This document shows positions 33,109-44,068 of a stretch of DNA of 64,000 nucleotides, piece by piece. A program made the position numbers and the translations under genes. The first letter of the stretch is position 1; each line of letters begins with the position of its first letter. The stretch lies in the NCBI GenBank assembly GCA_033980235.1, contig CM067069.1:36083992-36147991 (forward strand), given 5' to 3'. Under the pieces are notes generated by a model. It was not told where the DNA came from and did not search any database. It was given only the letters and a program-made list of their open reading frames with translations. Source of the DNA: Diadema setosum (lineage: Eukaryota; Echinodermata; Echinoidea; Diadematoida; Diadematidae).

Positions 33109-34075
33109 TGGTGGATGTGACATTGTCCGTTCACATTTAATCATCTGCTTATATGGGTTGTGTAAGTAAGAAAACAAAGGCAAGTCTCAGGAAAATAATG
33201 TAAAAGTAAAGTAGAGCTTTGTATGAGTGACTGTAGAAAGTTTGTTTGTGCTTCAGTTCCATCTGATGAAATGACAGGAATTTGAAAACAAAATTTAAAA
33301 TGTCCGTTCACATTTTTGTCACATCCACCAAGATTTTATAAATCTATAACTTTTTAATGGTTTAGATTATTTCTAAATTTTTTGCATAAATCAATGATAC
33401 ACAGTTGGGTGGCTATCCCTCTGAAACAACTTAGGATTTGAAATTCAAATGCTTTTTTTATTTCACAAAACATGGTGTCCGTTCACACATGTCACATCCA
33501 CCAGCCTTTCTTGTCAGAAACACATTTTGGTGTGCATCTCAGTAAATACTGGTCCAATTAACTTTAAATCTTAACACATTATAGACTCTTTAGTAATCTT
33601 ACAAATGCCACTTATTTTGAGATTACTATGAAACTAAAAATTTGAAAAACTTAAAAAATATGTGAAATGCCCTGGTGGATGTGACATTTTAAGATGTGAA
33701 CGGACATTTCCGTGAATATCACGTAAAATCTAGGGACAACTTATTTTTGGGGGGACAAAATATGTTTAGATTTAAAAAACATGTCTTTCCCAAGATATCT
33801 AGATATCAGACACCCACTTTTATACCACATTCACTATAATTTTACATTAGAATACTTGTTCACAGTGAGGATGTAGTATGATTTTGTCACTGTGACTGTG
33901 AAAACTGATGTTCTACATATTCTAATCAATTTTACAGATAATTAATCTCAAAAAGGCAAAAGAATATATATGTTATTTAATTACATTGATTAGACCTCTC
34001 CTGTATACTGTATTTAATAAGTTTAAAAATGATTGAATATGTGGTGGATGTGACATTTTGGGGTGTGAACGGACA
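33109..34075. repeat. Left subterminal motif cluster of the TIR element
   Basis: Five composite sites made of TGTCCGTTCACAT and TGTCACATCCACCA (or complements): 33109-33136 (divergent arrangement), 33301-33330 (+), 33476-33503 (+), 33673-33706 (-) and 34042-34075 (-). Gap between halves is 1 to 8 nt. The halves themselves share a TGTnnnnTCACAT / TGTCACAT character. Confidence 0.85.
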
Positions 34076-34209
34076 CACAGTATATCTCCCCAACGCACAG
34101 CATTTTTCAGCATTAGTTCCCAATGCTTCACGCAGCATCAAGACTTAAACACAGTGTGAAGTGATCCACAACCATTGGAATGGTTAACTTAGATTGAGGG
34201 GTGAAAAAA

Positions 34210-35090
34210 AAAAGTTAAATTGATTTATATATCACTTTACTGCAACTGATTGAAAATTGCCCTTCAACATAAGTAAGCACCGGTTATGCAGTGTTCTAGT
34301 AGTAGCCATGACAAAAAATAATGGGCATTCAACTTGGGTCAGATTTAAACCAGCTATCTCCTGATGTTTAGTTTCCAGTGAAGGTACAGGGAAGGTGATT
34401 CACAGAGATAATGGTATGGGTCCATCTCACTGAAGTGGTCCGTTTAACCCCGCTTTCCAATGCATTTTTAGAAAGAAAGGAATTCTTGCATTGTTATTCA
34501 GTGTTTTAGGAGTATAACCAAATGTGTGATGAAAAAATCATGGCCATATGATACTCAAGCTGGATTTAAATCGACCATCTCCTGATTACCAGACTGGCGT
34601 CATATCCACTAGACTACCAAGCTTCCGCTACAGAGCCCGTGCTAGTTCTACAATGTACAAAGTACATGAATGTGATCCTGTGCAGTAGATAAGTGTATTT
34701 ACTTGGTATTCAAATAAATGAATTCTTACATCAAGTTGTTTTTAAGTGGAGCTGACTGACAAATTGCCCCTTGTCGATGTACAATAAGCACCAATTATTC
34801 ATTGTTTATCGTTGTTGTCCTAATAAAAAATCATGGGCATACAACTCTGGAACCAACAAGCTCCTGATTATTAGGCAGGCATTGTAATTCATATCCACTA
34901 AACTGCCTCAACCCCAACAGCCAACAAGTGCTCCTTCTAATTCTTTTTAGCAGAGGGTACACTGTAAGTCAATATTTATGCAAATAAATAAACCCTTGTA
35001 TCAAGTTGTTTTTATTGCAACTGACTGACAAATTGCCCATTGTTGACAAAAATTAGCATTATTCAGTATTAGCCATGATTAAAAAAAAAA
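34210..35090 (-). repeat. Tandem diverged tRNA-SINE-like units (about 265 bp)
   Basis: Units near 34214, 34480, 34724 and 34985 share AACTGACTGACAAATTGCCC and a segment around CTCCTGATTA..CATATCCACTA. In reverse complement the second unit (34540-34615) reads TAGTCTAGTGG, an A-box-like start, and GGTCGATTTAAATCC, a B-box-like sequence, so the units may derive from a tRNA SINE. Array period estimated by eye. Confidence 0.5.
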
Positions 35091-36204
35091 TACATTTGCT
35101 GTACAATTCGTATGTGCTTCACAAGATTACATGTTATAGCCAGCTATCAAAAGCTCATTAGGGTTGTTCATTATTCCCAATGTTTGTTATTCTGAAACAC
35201 ACAAATTCCCTTAACTTACAGGTCTGTTCAGCAAAAAAAAAAAAAAAAAATGAGAGAGGGTTTATTTTTCTGAGGCTTTGTAAATCCAAGAATTAGATAA
35301 AGGTCATTATTCCAAAGGTTCATAAATCCAAATATGAAATAAGGCATGTTATTCTGAAGGTTTGTTCATCTGAAGGTGTAACAAGTTTTGGTAACCCTAA
35401 ATTATTATTTTTTAATCTGAATACATAATGATACTCATAAAGCAAAAAGGGAAATAAAGTTTGTTATTTCTACAAAAAAAAAAAAAAATGAATGGTCTTC
35501 AATTGACAAAGAATGGCTTATCCTGGTGATGATGTAGGAGAGATGGAAGGATGGTACTGTATATGGATGAGGAGGAGAAAATGCTTCTTTACAGAACACA
35601 AACTATACAAATAAAGATTTCATTTTGTCAATATGTAGGGCCTATGTATACCCTGTGCATTAACATACTAACAGTGGTGCTTCAATATCAACAAACTATG
35701 GCAAATTAGAAATGTGATTTTTAACTTACATGATAAAGTTTATGGGTGGAATCCTGGTAGGTGGCATATGCGAGAGTTATTGTAGCTTTTGCCTGTGCTG
35801 TAGATTTACAATGCATAATGCACACAGGGTCATGACCACATAATCTGCATTTTTTGTTATCATTATTGAGGATTGGTCTTTATACCAGGTTTTCACTTTT
35901 AAAGTTTGTCATAGGCAGAAACTATAGGTAGGACGAAAGGTAAGATTAAGACTCACATTACTTGTACCTTTTCTTTTTGATACCCTGGGAAAACGCTTAA
36001 CTGCACATTGGGGATTTTGATCACAATAAAAATGTCACATTCATCATGTTGGATATCATTTACTGTGAGAAAAATTGAGTGCATATTGCTCTACAGAAAC
36101 ATTATGTATGACTTCATTGGTTAAAGAGTAAGGATGTCATTACTATATTGATGAATTTATTGTTTTATTCATATGCAGTTCACATAAATTAAAGGTAAAA
36201 AAAA

Positions 36205-37010
36205 TGTCTGTTCACACTTGATTTTGTCACATCTGCACCAAGGAGTTTCAGGCATTCATACATTGAAACTTGAGAATACAACTGTATGTGGACCCTTGTG
36301 AGCAGTGATTTGCATTCTAAAATGTGGTTTTTCTATGTGGTTATTCCAAGTAGGATTACTGTTACCAGTTTATGATAAAGAAAGATTAAAATTCGGAATT
36401 CTGTTCACAATTTTGGTATCACATCCCCTGTGTTGGATCCAATTTACTCTAAGAAAATTAAGTGAACTGTACAATTAACAGTGTACATGTGTGTCTGCAA
36501 AAAGACCTAAAAAATAATTTGGTCATTCAGTGCATGTGACCCAATAGAAATGTTAGTAATGATTTCAACTATTACTATTAAGTATAAATTGAAGAAGAGT
36601 AAAAATGTCCGTTCACATCTCCTATCCGTCACATCCACCACTTATAAGGAATTTCAGGCATTCATAACTTTTACAGGACATGGAACCTTGTCAGCAGTGA
36701 CTTGTACTTTGAATACAGCATTCTTGATGGTACTGCATGCATTATAATCATTGGTTGCAATGCAAGGTGTGCAGGAAAAAAAATAAGGAAATTGGTGTTC
36801 CGTTCACATGTCACATCCACCGTCTTGGATATTACTGATATCATTTATGCTGACAAAAAAAAAAAAAAGCTTTCTTGTGAAACATAATTTGTTTCTTACT
36901 GTAAACTGACTTGTGCTGACTGTTCATTGGGTAATCACTTGGCTTATTTCTTTTGTTTATTGCTCAAGGTGTAAAATGTCCGTTCACATCTGTTTTTGTC
37001 ACATCCACCA
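36205..37010. repeat. Right subterminal motif cluster of the TIR element
   Basis: Composite sites at 36205-36240 (one substitution plus one inserted base), 36399-36429 (degenerate), 36606-36640, 36796-36821 and 36977-37010, all in plus orientation. Sequence between clusters (34.1-36.2 kb) lacks them, so the motifs are confined to the end regions. Confidence 0.85.
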
Positions 37011-38350
37011 CATCCTCCAGCTGAAATTTTAAATGTAAAAGTTGGACACTCACAATGTTAATATTAGGTGTGTGTATGTCCCCCAACATAAGCATTATCT
37101 CCATGAAATATTACACATCCTGAATGAGGAAGTGTAAAACAAGAGAAACTTTTTGAAGTCATTTACTCTATTTCACACCATATTTTTCCTTCAAAGCGGT
37201 ACAATTTTCCAATAAATCCAAATAAGAACACAAAATCTGGCACGAAGTTTGCTTAAATATCACTTAATCATGTTACAGTATCAAATTACCTGTTGGACAC
37301 ATAGTGTGTCAGCTCTGTCCATGGTATCATAGTGTTATCTTTCAGCAAAATTACCTTCATCTCCTATAGAACCATTCATAATATCAGATATTGTAATAAT
37401 AATTAAGCTCTGACATTACATTTTCCATTAAATTCACATTCTTGGGAATAAAAAATCAAGACATTCCATCTCTTAAAGAGAACTTGAAATTTTGACCCCT
37501 AGGTTGACAAAAAGTGGCGCCTAACCGTGAAACGGGCCAATAATGATTATGTAACCGACCATGACCTGTATCAACTGTCCACCTGTACCTCGGTGAGGAA
37601 ATATTTTGTCATGTCTTGCTAATCAGTGACACAGGTGACTTTAGTTTGTATAAACCTTTAGTGAAAGCAGACAAACCTCTCCTTTTCCTTTCTCCTTTCA
37701 AGTATCCTATCTCTATGCAAGTCATCCCTCCCTCCTATTCTCCTTCCGATGTATAATATTATTATAATGTTATGTCATGCTACGGGGGCTGCACGCAAAT
37801 CAAGCTACGCTTATGCTGTAGCCCCTCTGTATTATTAATTGTTGTATGTTTTGTTGTACTTTTGCTGTACATTGTACACAGGCAATGAACAAGAAAATAC
37901 TTATGTATATTATTATATTTATGTTTGTACATATATGTGTATATGAACAATGATGATACAGAAACCAATAAATCAAATCAAATCAAACCATCCGAGTTTG
38001 GCCACAAACGGACATATACATCAAAAGTTATGAGTCATAATTAAAACGCGCCGTAAAAACTTAGCATTGGGCCTTAAAAGTTCGTTGACCCCTGTCTGTG
38101 ACCTTTGACCTTGTGGTGACCTTGAAATCTCCAAGGGACATCTACCATCCAAATTTGGTCACAAACAGACTTAAACATCAAAAGTTATGAGTCAGAAACA
38201 AAACGTGCCGTAAAAAAAAAAAAAAAAAACAAACTTAACATTGGGCCCTAGAAGTTCGTTGACCCTGGTCTGTGACGTTTGACCTTGAGGTGACCTTCAT
38301 GTTTGATAAAATGTGTAACTTTGTATTAACTACCCTTCCCTTCAAGCTTG

Positions 38351-38854
38351 ATTGAAATTGAAGTCTCTAGTAAAGAGTTATTTCATTACGAACTTTTGAC
38401 ATACATTGCCATACGGCATGTCTGTGCGTGTGTGTTTGTTGTCCATATTTCAGCAAATATTTTTGCTTGTCTCTAACCTCATCTTGCAATGTGCAGCTAA
38501 ACCATATTACTGCTAGAGGTTTGCTAACAATGACAAAAAAAGACAATAGACTAATAAAAAAACACTGGTCTCATTCTGGCAGACTTCTGTCAGGTACGCA
38601 AACAATAGGTTTCTCAGATTCCCCTTGTAAATAGTTTATATCACTGAGGCTCTCCAAGACTCACTTTGGTGTCGATTAATACGTTGTTTCTTCATGAAAG
38701 TGTATTTGCACTCTCACCGAATTCCTTTTCCCCTTCCTTCATCTGCTCGTTCCCCTATTTGTCCCATAGTGCACCCTTTCCTGACGACTCTTGGTTTGAT
38801 GTTTCCTTTTCAGTGTCTTCTCTCTGGCCGAAGTTATCTATTCTTTCTTCTCCC
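38351..38854. other. Probable 3' flank of the LRR gene
   Basis: AT-rich. It would contain the 3' UTR of the minus-strand gene ending at 38855, but no poly(A) signal can be chosen with confidence. Confidence 0.3.
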
Positions 38855-38923
38855 CTATGTGTGTCCTTGATCATCATTGATCAACTCGCTCAACAGCTTT
38901 CCGTTGATGGTAATGCTCTCCAG
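38855..38923 (-). CDS. Terminal exon: last LRR strand and stop
   Basis: 69 nt from the acceptor CCACAG (38929-38924 on minus) to TAG. Reads LESITINGKLLSELINDDQGHT. LES-I-T-I continues the LRR strand that begins after the upstream exon. The acceptor pyrimidine tract is only moderate, so this border is less certain. A longer plus-strand ORF covers the same bases but has no recognisable domain. Confidence 0.45.
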   Translation of the reverse strand: MESITINGKLLSELINDDQGHT

Positions 38924-39577
38924 CTGTGGCATGATGAAGAAGGTAAAACATTCTGTGTCAATTTACATATATATATTTTTTATTCTGCTCTGCAAGATAT
39001 AATTTTTTGCGTGACATTACAACTTTTATAAAGTACAGTATCTGTTCATGCTTATGGAAACCATAATAATGTTAGAGCCAATTACAGAAACATGTAATTT
39101 TGATTCACTTTCTTCTTGCACGCTTAATTCTATTATAAACTGAGTGGCACTAAGCAAATCCAATGTGACTGCGATGTCAATGTTTGCCAAATGTAATTTG
39201 TAATAACTTTCCTCATACACGCACTTCTATTCCAGACATTATGATGGAAGTACTTTGAGATTACATCCATCCGAATCGACGGAAACTTGAAAAAATGTTC
39301 TCTCACAGACGAAACTTATGCAATAGAATGTTTTTATTGCTCTAGGGGATTATTCAGTCATTTGTTTTTTATACACACACAAAGTATATCTCATACTTAC
39401 TTTAGGGCGTGTGGCATTTGAAACAATTGTAGTACTGAACACCTCAGGAAGGTTATCGCATTTGAAATTCGCACAGTTAAGGAGGGGCAGCCCACACAAA
39501 AATTTAGCCAAGTTCACTGCTGCTTCTGCTGGTTTTGAATCCCAACATTTGGAAAACGACATGTTAAGTTCAAGGAT
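38855..39577 (-). CDS. Leucine-rich-repeat protein, last two exons
   Basis: Two minus-strand exons, 39577-39401 and 38923-38855, join in phase 0 and end at TAG (38857-38855). The first encodes about two LRRs (ILELNMSFSKCW, then VNLAKFLCGLPLLNC and CDNLPEVFSTTIVSNA); the second gives LESITINGKLLSELIND and a short tail. The L-A-K-F-L-C...P-x-L-x-x and L-P-E-x-F-x-S-T pattern resembles LRR exons of the large NLR/LRR families of echinoderms. No NACHT, death or TIR domain is in the window; upstream exons are either interrupted by the repeats at 40-41 kb or absent, so this could be a gene end or an orphaned fragment. Confidence 0.55.
39401..39577 (-). CDS. Exon: two leucine-rich repeats
   Basis: 177 nt, 59 codons, open throughout. 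Acceptor is an excellent TTTTTCTCTCTCTCTTTACAG tract read on the minus strand just before 39577; donor is AAA|GTAAGT after 39401. Both splice signals and the LRR spacing support a genuine exon. The overlapping plus-strand ORF from 39411 is its shadow. Confidence 0.6.
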
Positions 39578-39662
39578 CTGTAAAGAGAGAGAGAGAAAAA
39601 AAATATATCCGAATTTTCCAATCTATATCAAAACAAAGAAATCATCTAAACGCTTATCACGC

Positions 39663-39696
<34 letters not shown>

Positions 39697-40170
39697 CAGG
39701 AGACAGTGGTAATGAAGAATGTAATTAGAGCAGCAGGGCCTGCTTTACATCAGTGCAGTATCATAGGTGATAGGCCTATTTCCTCTTTGTTTTGTCAATG
39801 GCAGCCTTCATTGGAAAGCCAGGAGAAATTTCATAGTTTGATAGGTAAAAGAAAGGGGTTATTATGCTATTTCGGTGTCGCCTCATTGTTTGATTTAACA
39901 GTTGCACGCATTTTCTTTATAGGAAGTGGCAAAAGGAAGCAAAGACATGAAATAGCAGTGATTGCGATTTGCAAACGAGAAATAACCATAAAACGAAGAT
40001 GAAACAAAAAAAAAAAACCGTCATATGGTGTGGAAGGCCTGTGAAAAAAGTTTGCCTCCTTGCACGGCATTATAAGTATATTTTTGGTACTGAATTAACA
40101 TGGCCGTCTACTTGTATTTTGACACTTGGGACTAGCACTATAACTGAACAATGAATCAGGCGTCGACTAA
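39578..40170. other. No gene; AC microsatellite at 39662-39696
   Basis: Upstream flank or intron of the LRR gene. Contains (AC)17 or so. No further LRR exon is recognised here or in the following repeats. Confidence 0.45.
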
Positions 40171-40174
40171 ATCT

Positions 40175-41330
40175 CTTCAATTCAATTCAATTCAATTCAA
40201 TTCAAGTCAAGTCAATTCAATTCAATTCAAACTTTACTTCATTTTTCGAAAAGAACATAAACATTTCACTTTCTTTGGTAACAGGGGAAAAGGTTGCATA
40301 ATCAAAACAAAGTAAATAGAGAAAAATATAATAGTGGAACATTGGAGTTACAAATACTGTTATGAATACTTCAAGTTTCAAGTTTATTTATTCATTTGTC
40401 TTTCTTCCAACAATAAGCAATATAACAATAACATAACAATAACATTGACACTTTCTTTCAAGAGTATATAGAAACAACAACAACTAACACTAAAATTTTT
40501 GCAAATACATAAGTATATGATTACATGTACATGTGAAATGATAAAGAAAGGGTAACAAATATTTTGAGAAAGGCAAACGAGGAGACCTTAGTGAAGCAAA
40601 GCTTGTGAGACAAGGTCCCTCAGGAATAAAAGGAAGAAAAAAAATACACAATTCCAAACGATAACAGGGAATAGACAAGGGAGGCTATGTGTAATGGGGT
40701 GAAGGGAGATTATTTACATAAAACAAAGGTAGGAATGAAGGGAGGGGGCGGAAAGGAAAGATAAAAAAGGGTTATGTGAAACGATAAAATACATACACAA
40801 ACACACACACCCAACAAAAACAAAAAACAAAACAAACAAAAACAAACAAAACAAAACAAAACATAACAAAACAAAACAAAACACGACAAGAAGACAACTG
40901 GGTTTCAATGATATTATACTTTGATACTTTCTTTCTTTTTTTTAAAGGGAAGTCTGACATGAAAGTATATTCATCTGTAATGTAACATACAGGACTTACT
41001 TTCGGTTATTGACATTAACATTGTTAACATTGTTTTAACGACATCACGAATCAACACAATAAGTATTTAAAAGATGAGACTTTAGCCTACGCTTGAAGGC
41101 TGATTTACTTGAAGTATGCTTAATACTTGCATCAAGCGAATTCCAAAACCTGGGTCCGGTATGTACTAGCGTTTTAAGAGTAAATTGTGTCCTTGCACGG
41201 GTTAAGTGCAAACCTGAAGCCTGCCTTGTGTTATATCTATGAACATCACTATTTTTCTTAAAACGCTGTGCTAGTGCCAGTGGGAGTTCACCTGCATTAA
41301 GATGATGATGATGATGATGATCCACAGCAT
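40175..41330 (-). mobile_element. Stacked LINE 3' ends, families 4/5
   Basis: Two tails occur: (TTCAA)n at 40178-40232 and TTTCAAGTTTCAAGTTTA at 40373-40392, so one element 3' end abuts or interrupts another. Reverse-strand coding 41044-41300 gives LNAGELPLALAQRF, YNTRQASGLHLTRART and GPRFWNSLDASI, ending FKRRLKSHLLNTY, a typical ORF2 C-terminus. The 5' limit coincides with a (GAT)n run (41301-41321). Confidence 0.8.
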
Positions 41331-42690
41331 TTGTATGGCGCTATATATCTGTCACAGAAACATTCAAAGGCGCAGACTCCTCCAACACAGTTAGCAATTA
41401 AATGTCTGGTGAAAAATGTGAGTCTTGAGTGAGGCTTTGAAGTGATCCAGTTTGTCAATTTCATAATGAGCGTGACATCATAATGAAAATAGTGAGCTAA
41501 TTGGCACATAACAATGTATGTACAATGTACAATCGTAAAGTATGTGGTTTAATGACACCATTATACCATGTACTGTATCCCTATATGAATGATCCCTAAA
41601 TCCCTAAAATGATATGTGAAATCTCTATGTGAAACGATTCCTGTATTCCTAAAATGAAATGAATGACTGAACATGACCTGGAAAAGTTGGCGTCCAAAGG
41701 TGACGTGTGTGTGTGTGTGTGTCCATTTTTTTTTTTCAGAATCATGTTTTAGATGGGTGCCAGCAACGAACTAATCTAAGCTTGGTTTCCATCTCTAAAC
41801 ATTAGGTAATTTTCTTTGATTAGCATAATGAGAAAATTTAGATAATTAGCATAATATGAATGTTTCTAATCTTAATTTCGGAAGCCTAGATATTGCTGAT
41901 TTTACAATATTGGAAGCCTGAAAACACAGCTTATTAATGGTTTTCTATTACGAGGAATCAATTCGTACCACCAATTCCTATTTGAAATGATGCAAGTGTC
42001 TGAAATGTAAATTGGCCTAATGAGCTAATTTGCATACGTACATGATGGCACCATATACCATGCATATGCCCTGGATTTTTTTGTTGCATCATTCGTTTTA
42101 GACTGGTTTGTAAGTAAACTAAGCTTGTTTGGACTTTGACAACCTAGGGGAAATATTCTTATTAGAATAATTGGCATATTCAGCTAATTAGTACTTAATT
42201 ATACCGATAACCAATGAAGGAAGCCTGAAACCCACCCATCATCCCCCACCCCCACCCTCCCCCCGAAAAAACCCCGACTTTTCAAGGTTTTTCTATATGA
42301 AGAGGAATCCATTTTCAACAACAATTTTGATATCTTTTTAGATGGTACAAATGTCTTAAACACCATAATTGGCATGATGAGCCAATTTCCATATCTTTAT
42401 AGTCCAGATACCATGTGTGTTACCTTTAAAATGTTTAATACAGAATAATAATGTTTCAATCATACAACAAACAACTTTAGTGTGCTTTATAGGGAATGCC
42501 TCGCCCTTTCACCCCTTTTCTTTCTTTTATTTATTTTTCCGCTTATTGAGCATTAACAACATATTATGCTAATTAGATGATTTAGTACTTCACTGCTAAT
42601 TATGCCACTATATTGCCAAGGTGGAAACCAAGCCTAATCTATTCTCTAATATCATTTCAAACGTCAGTCAACAACAACAAATTGAACTTC
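41331..42690. repeat. AT-rich dispersed repeat sequence
   Basis: Includes a small GCGCTATATA repeat (41338-41380), a GT run (41706-41722) and a stretch 41750-42620 in which phrases such as TAATTAGCATAAT and ATGAGCTAATTTGCATA recur, also seen at 43620-43680 and 44150-44170. No coding sequence; element type unknown. Confidence 0.4.
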
Positions 42691-42699
42691 ATATCTTTT

Positions 42700-43390
42700 T
42701 CAGGTCATACATGGTATATGTGACCGTTCATCACAAAACCAAGAAAAAATCTCACCCCTTGATTTTACGTGAGGACTCAAAAAGGGTGAAACGGGTCAAT
42801 CAAGTCGATCTTGAGTTTTTCATATTTTCTGAAAGTGCTATAGTATTCTTCTACATTATTTCTAAGTTAGTGATCATAAAATGAATGGGAATGTGTGTTT
42901 TCAGCAGTTTTTCTGCAACCCTTTTTTCTTTGTAAAGTAGTGAGATCAGGTAAGGAGGCCCCTTTTCATTCCAGTGAACATCCTTCATTTTCAATTCTAA
43001 TAACTTTTGAAGCGACAAAGCTAATGCTTTGAAAGTTAGCATTAATCATAGACAGAACGTCCTTATACAGCATGCTGAACTTCAGCTCATTCAAATAATC
43101 TCTTCAGTATTGTTGCTACCGCAGTTTACACCCTGTGTGTGTTGTTTGTTTTGGTTTTTTTTTTTTGTCCTAATCATGGCACAGCTAGCAGTTTGGTAAA
43201 GATGAAGCGCTTGAAAAGACCCTGTACTTAACAGCCTCTTTTCTTCATTCACACTTTGCCAGAGTGTGTGCTTTCTTTCCAATATTAAGATATGTTAGGA
43301 AAGTTCATTTGAATTGAGTTATACATCATTCCAAAGCTTAGAGTGTGATCTTTCAGAACTTGCCCTTAACTAAAAATCCATGTCTATCAA
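42700..43390 (+). repeat. Dispersed repeat, copy 1 (partner at 51745)
   Basis: Shares GATTTTACGTGAGGACT, TTTTCATATTTTCTGAAAG, TGTGTTTTCAGCAGTTTTTC and GTGTGTGCTTTCTTTCCA with 51745-52400 in the same orientation. Length about 690 bp. No ORF with a recognisable product; ends are not resolved. Confidence 0.7.
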
Positions 43391-43750
43391 CTTCTTTTGT
43401 TGTTGTTTTGTGATGCAAGGTCACACATGGTGCCAATTTATTCAGTATTGCAATCCTGCAAATTAGTCCAGTATTCTAATAATCATATTCCTTGTTATTA
43501 ATAATCGCATTCACATTATTTGAATATTCAAACTGGTGTTGCATTCCTCATCATAGAAAACTTTGAAAAGTCATATTTGAGTTTTCGGGCTTCCTGGATT
43601 GAGATTTAAAACGTGCATTTACACATTTCGCTAATTATCTAAATATGCAAATTAGTCCTATATCACCGATAATTGCCCACGGCTTGAAAGGTGGCAACCA
43701 AGCTTGGTTTACTGCACTGCTAGTACTCATCTTAAGCATGAATCTACAAA

Positions 43751-43792
43751 AACAAACAAACAAACAAACAAACAAACAAACAAACAAACAAA
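43751..43792 (+). repeat. (CAAA)n microsatellite
   Basis: Ten CAAA units, immediately upstream of a SINE. Confidence 0.95.
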
Positions 43793-43831
43793 TTTCAAAA
43801 TAAAAACAAACAACCTTGTACATACAACTTT

Positions 43832-44068
43832 TATAATAATAATGTCTTATTTATCCAGGGTAGCCTCTTCAGTGTTGCCATTGCTCTACCAGAGGGCCCT
43901 GCCATTATTATTACCCCAGCGTTGCCAGGTACCCATTTATACACATGGGTCGAGAGGGACATGGTGGGTGAAAACATCTTGTCCAAGGACGTAAGCACTG
44001 GGCGGGACTCGAACTCGGGTCCTCCGATTGAGAGTCGGGAGTCTTATCCACTATGCCACAGCGCCACC
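43832..44068 (-). mobile_element. tRNA-derived SINE
   Basis: On the minus strand, GGTGGCGCTGTGGCATAGTG (A-box TGGCATAGTGG) is followed by GAGTTCGAGTCCC (B-box), with tRNA-like arms between. A conserved body (ACCTGGCAACGCTGG, GGCTACCCTGGATAAAT) and an ATT-rich tail at 43832-43841 follow. The tRNA head is RNA polymerase III promoter-derived. Not a functional tRNA because it runs on into the SINE body. Confidence 0.9.

Larger units (their letters stand above)
32737..37538. mobile_element. 4.8-kb TIR element with subterminal motif clusters
   Basis: TIRs of about 29 bp start GGCCCGTTTCACGGTTAGGC at the left and end with its complement at the right; flanked by AATA (32733-32736 and 37539-37542). 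It lies within the LINE 3' UTR, whose sequence resumes at once. No transposase or other ORF over 70 codons is credible. Composite motifs TGTCCGTTCACAT + TGTCACATCCACCA cluster within 1.4 kb of each end. The centre holds SINE-like tandem units. A non-autonomous DNA transposon of unassigned superfamily. Confidence 0.85.
30658..37987 (+). mobile_element. 5'-truncated CR1/L2-like LINE interrupted by a 4.8-kb element
   Basis: The left edge follows TTACCAT; the right edge is the tail CAATAAATCAAATCAAATCA, followed by a second ACCAT/CCAT, so a short target duplication of about 4-5 bp is likely. It starts after the endonuclease region, carries a broken RT and C-terminal ORF2 (30700-32659) and a 3' UTR split by the 32737-37538 insertion. 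Excluding that insert the LINE is about 2.5 kb. Confidence 0.85.
30601..38350 (+). repeat. GACCTTTGACC repeat split by LINE insertion
   Basis: The left part, 30601-30657 (AGTTCATTGACCTTTGACC...GGGACATTTACCAT), continues at 37988 (CCATCCGAGTTTGGCCAC) after the LINE. An uninterrupted relative at 38082-38170 (GGGACATCTACCATCC then AAATTTGGTCAC) shows the pre-insertion order. A third partial unit follows at 38240-38310. Confidence 0.65.

Noticed and set aside
38666..39031. 121-codon plus ORF
   Set aside because: Overlaps the minus-strand LRR terminal exon; no domain and no good start context. Considered a shadow.
39411..39728. 105-codon plus ORF
   Set aside because: Opposite strand of the LRR exon, which has strong splice sites and recognisable repeats; the ORF runs into an AC microsatellite.
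43990..44068. Functional tRNA gene
   Set aside because: The A and B boxes are present, but the sequence continues into a SINE body with an ATT tail, so it is a SINE head.
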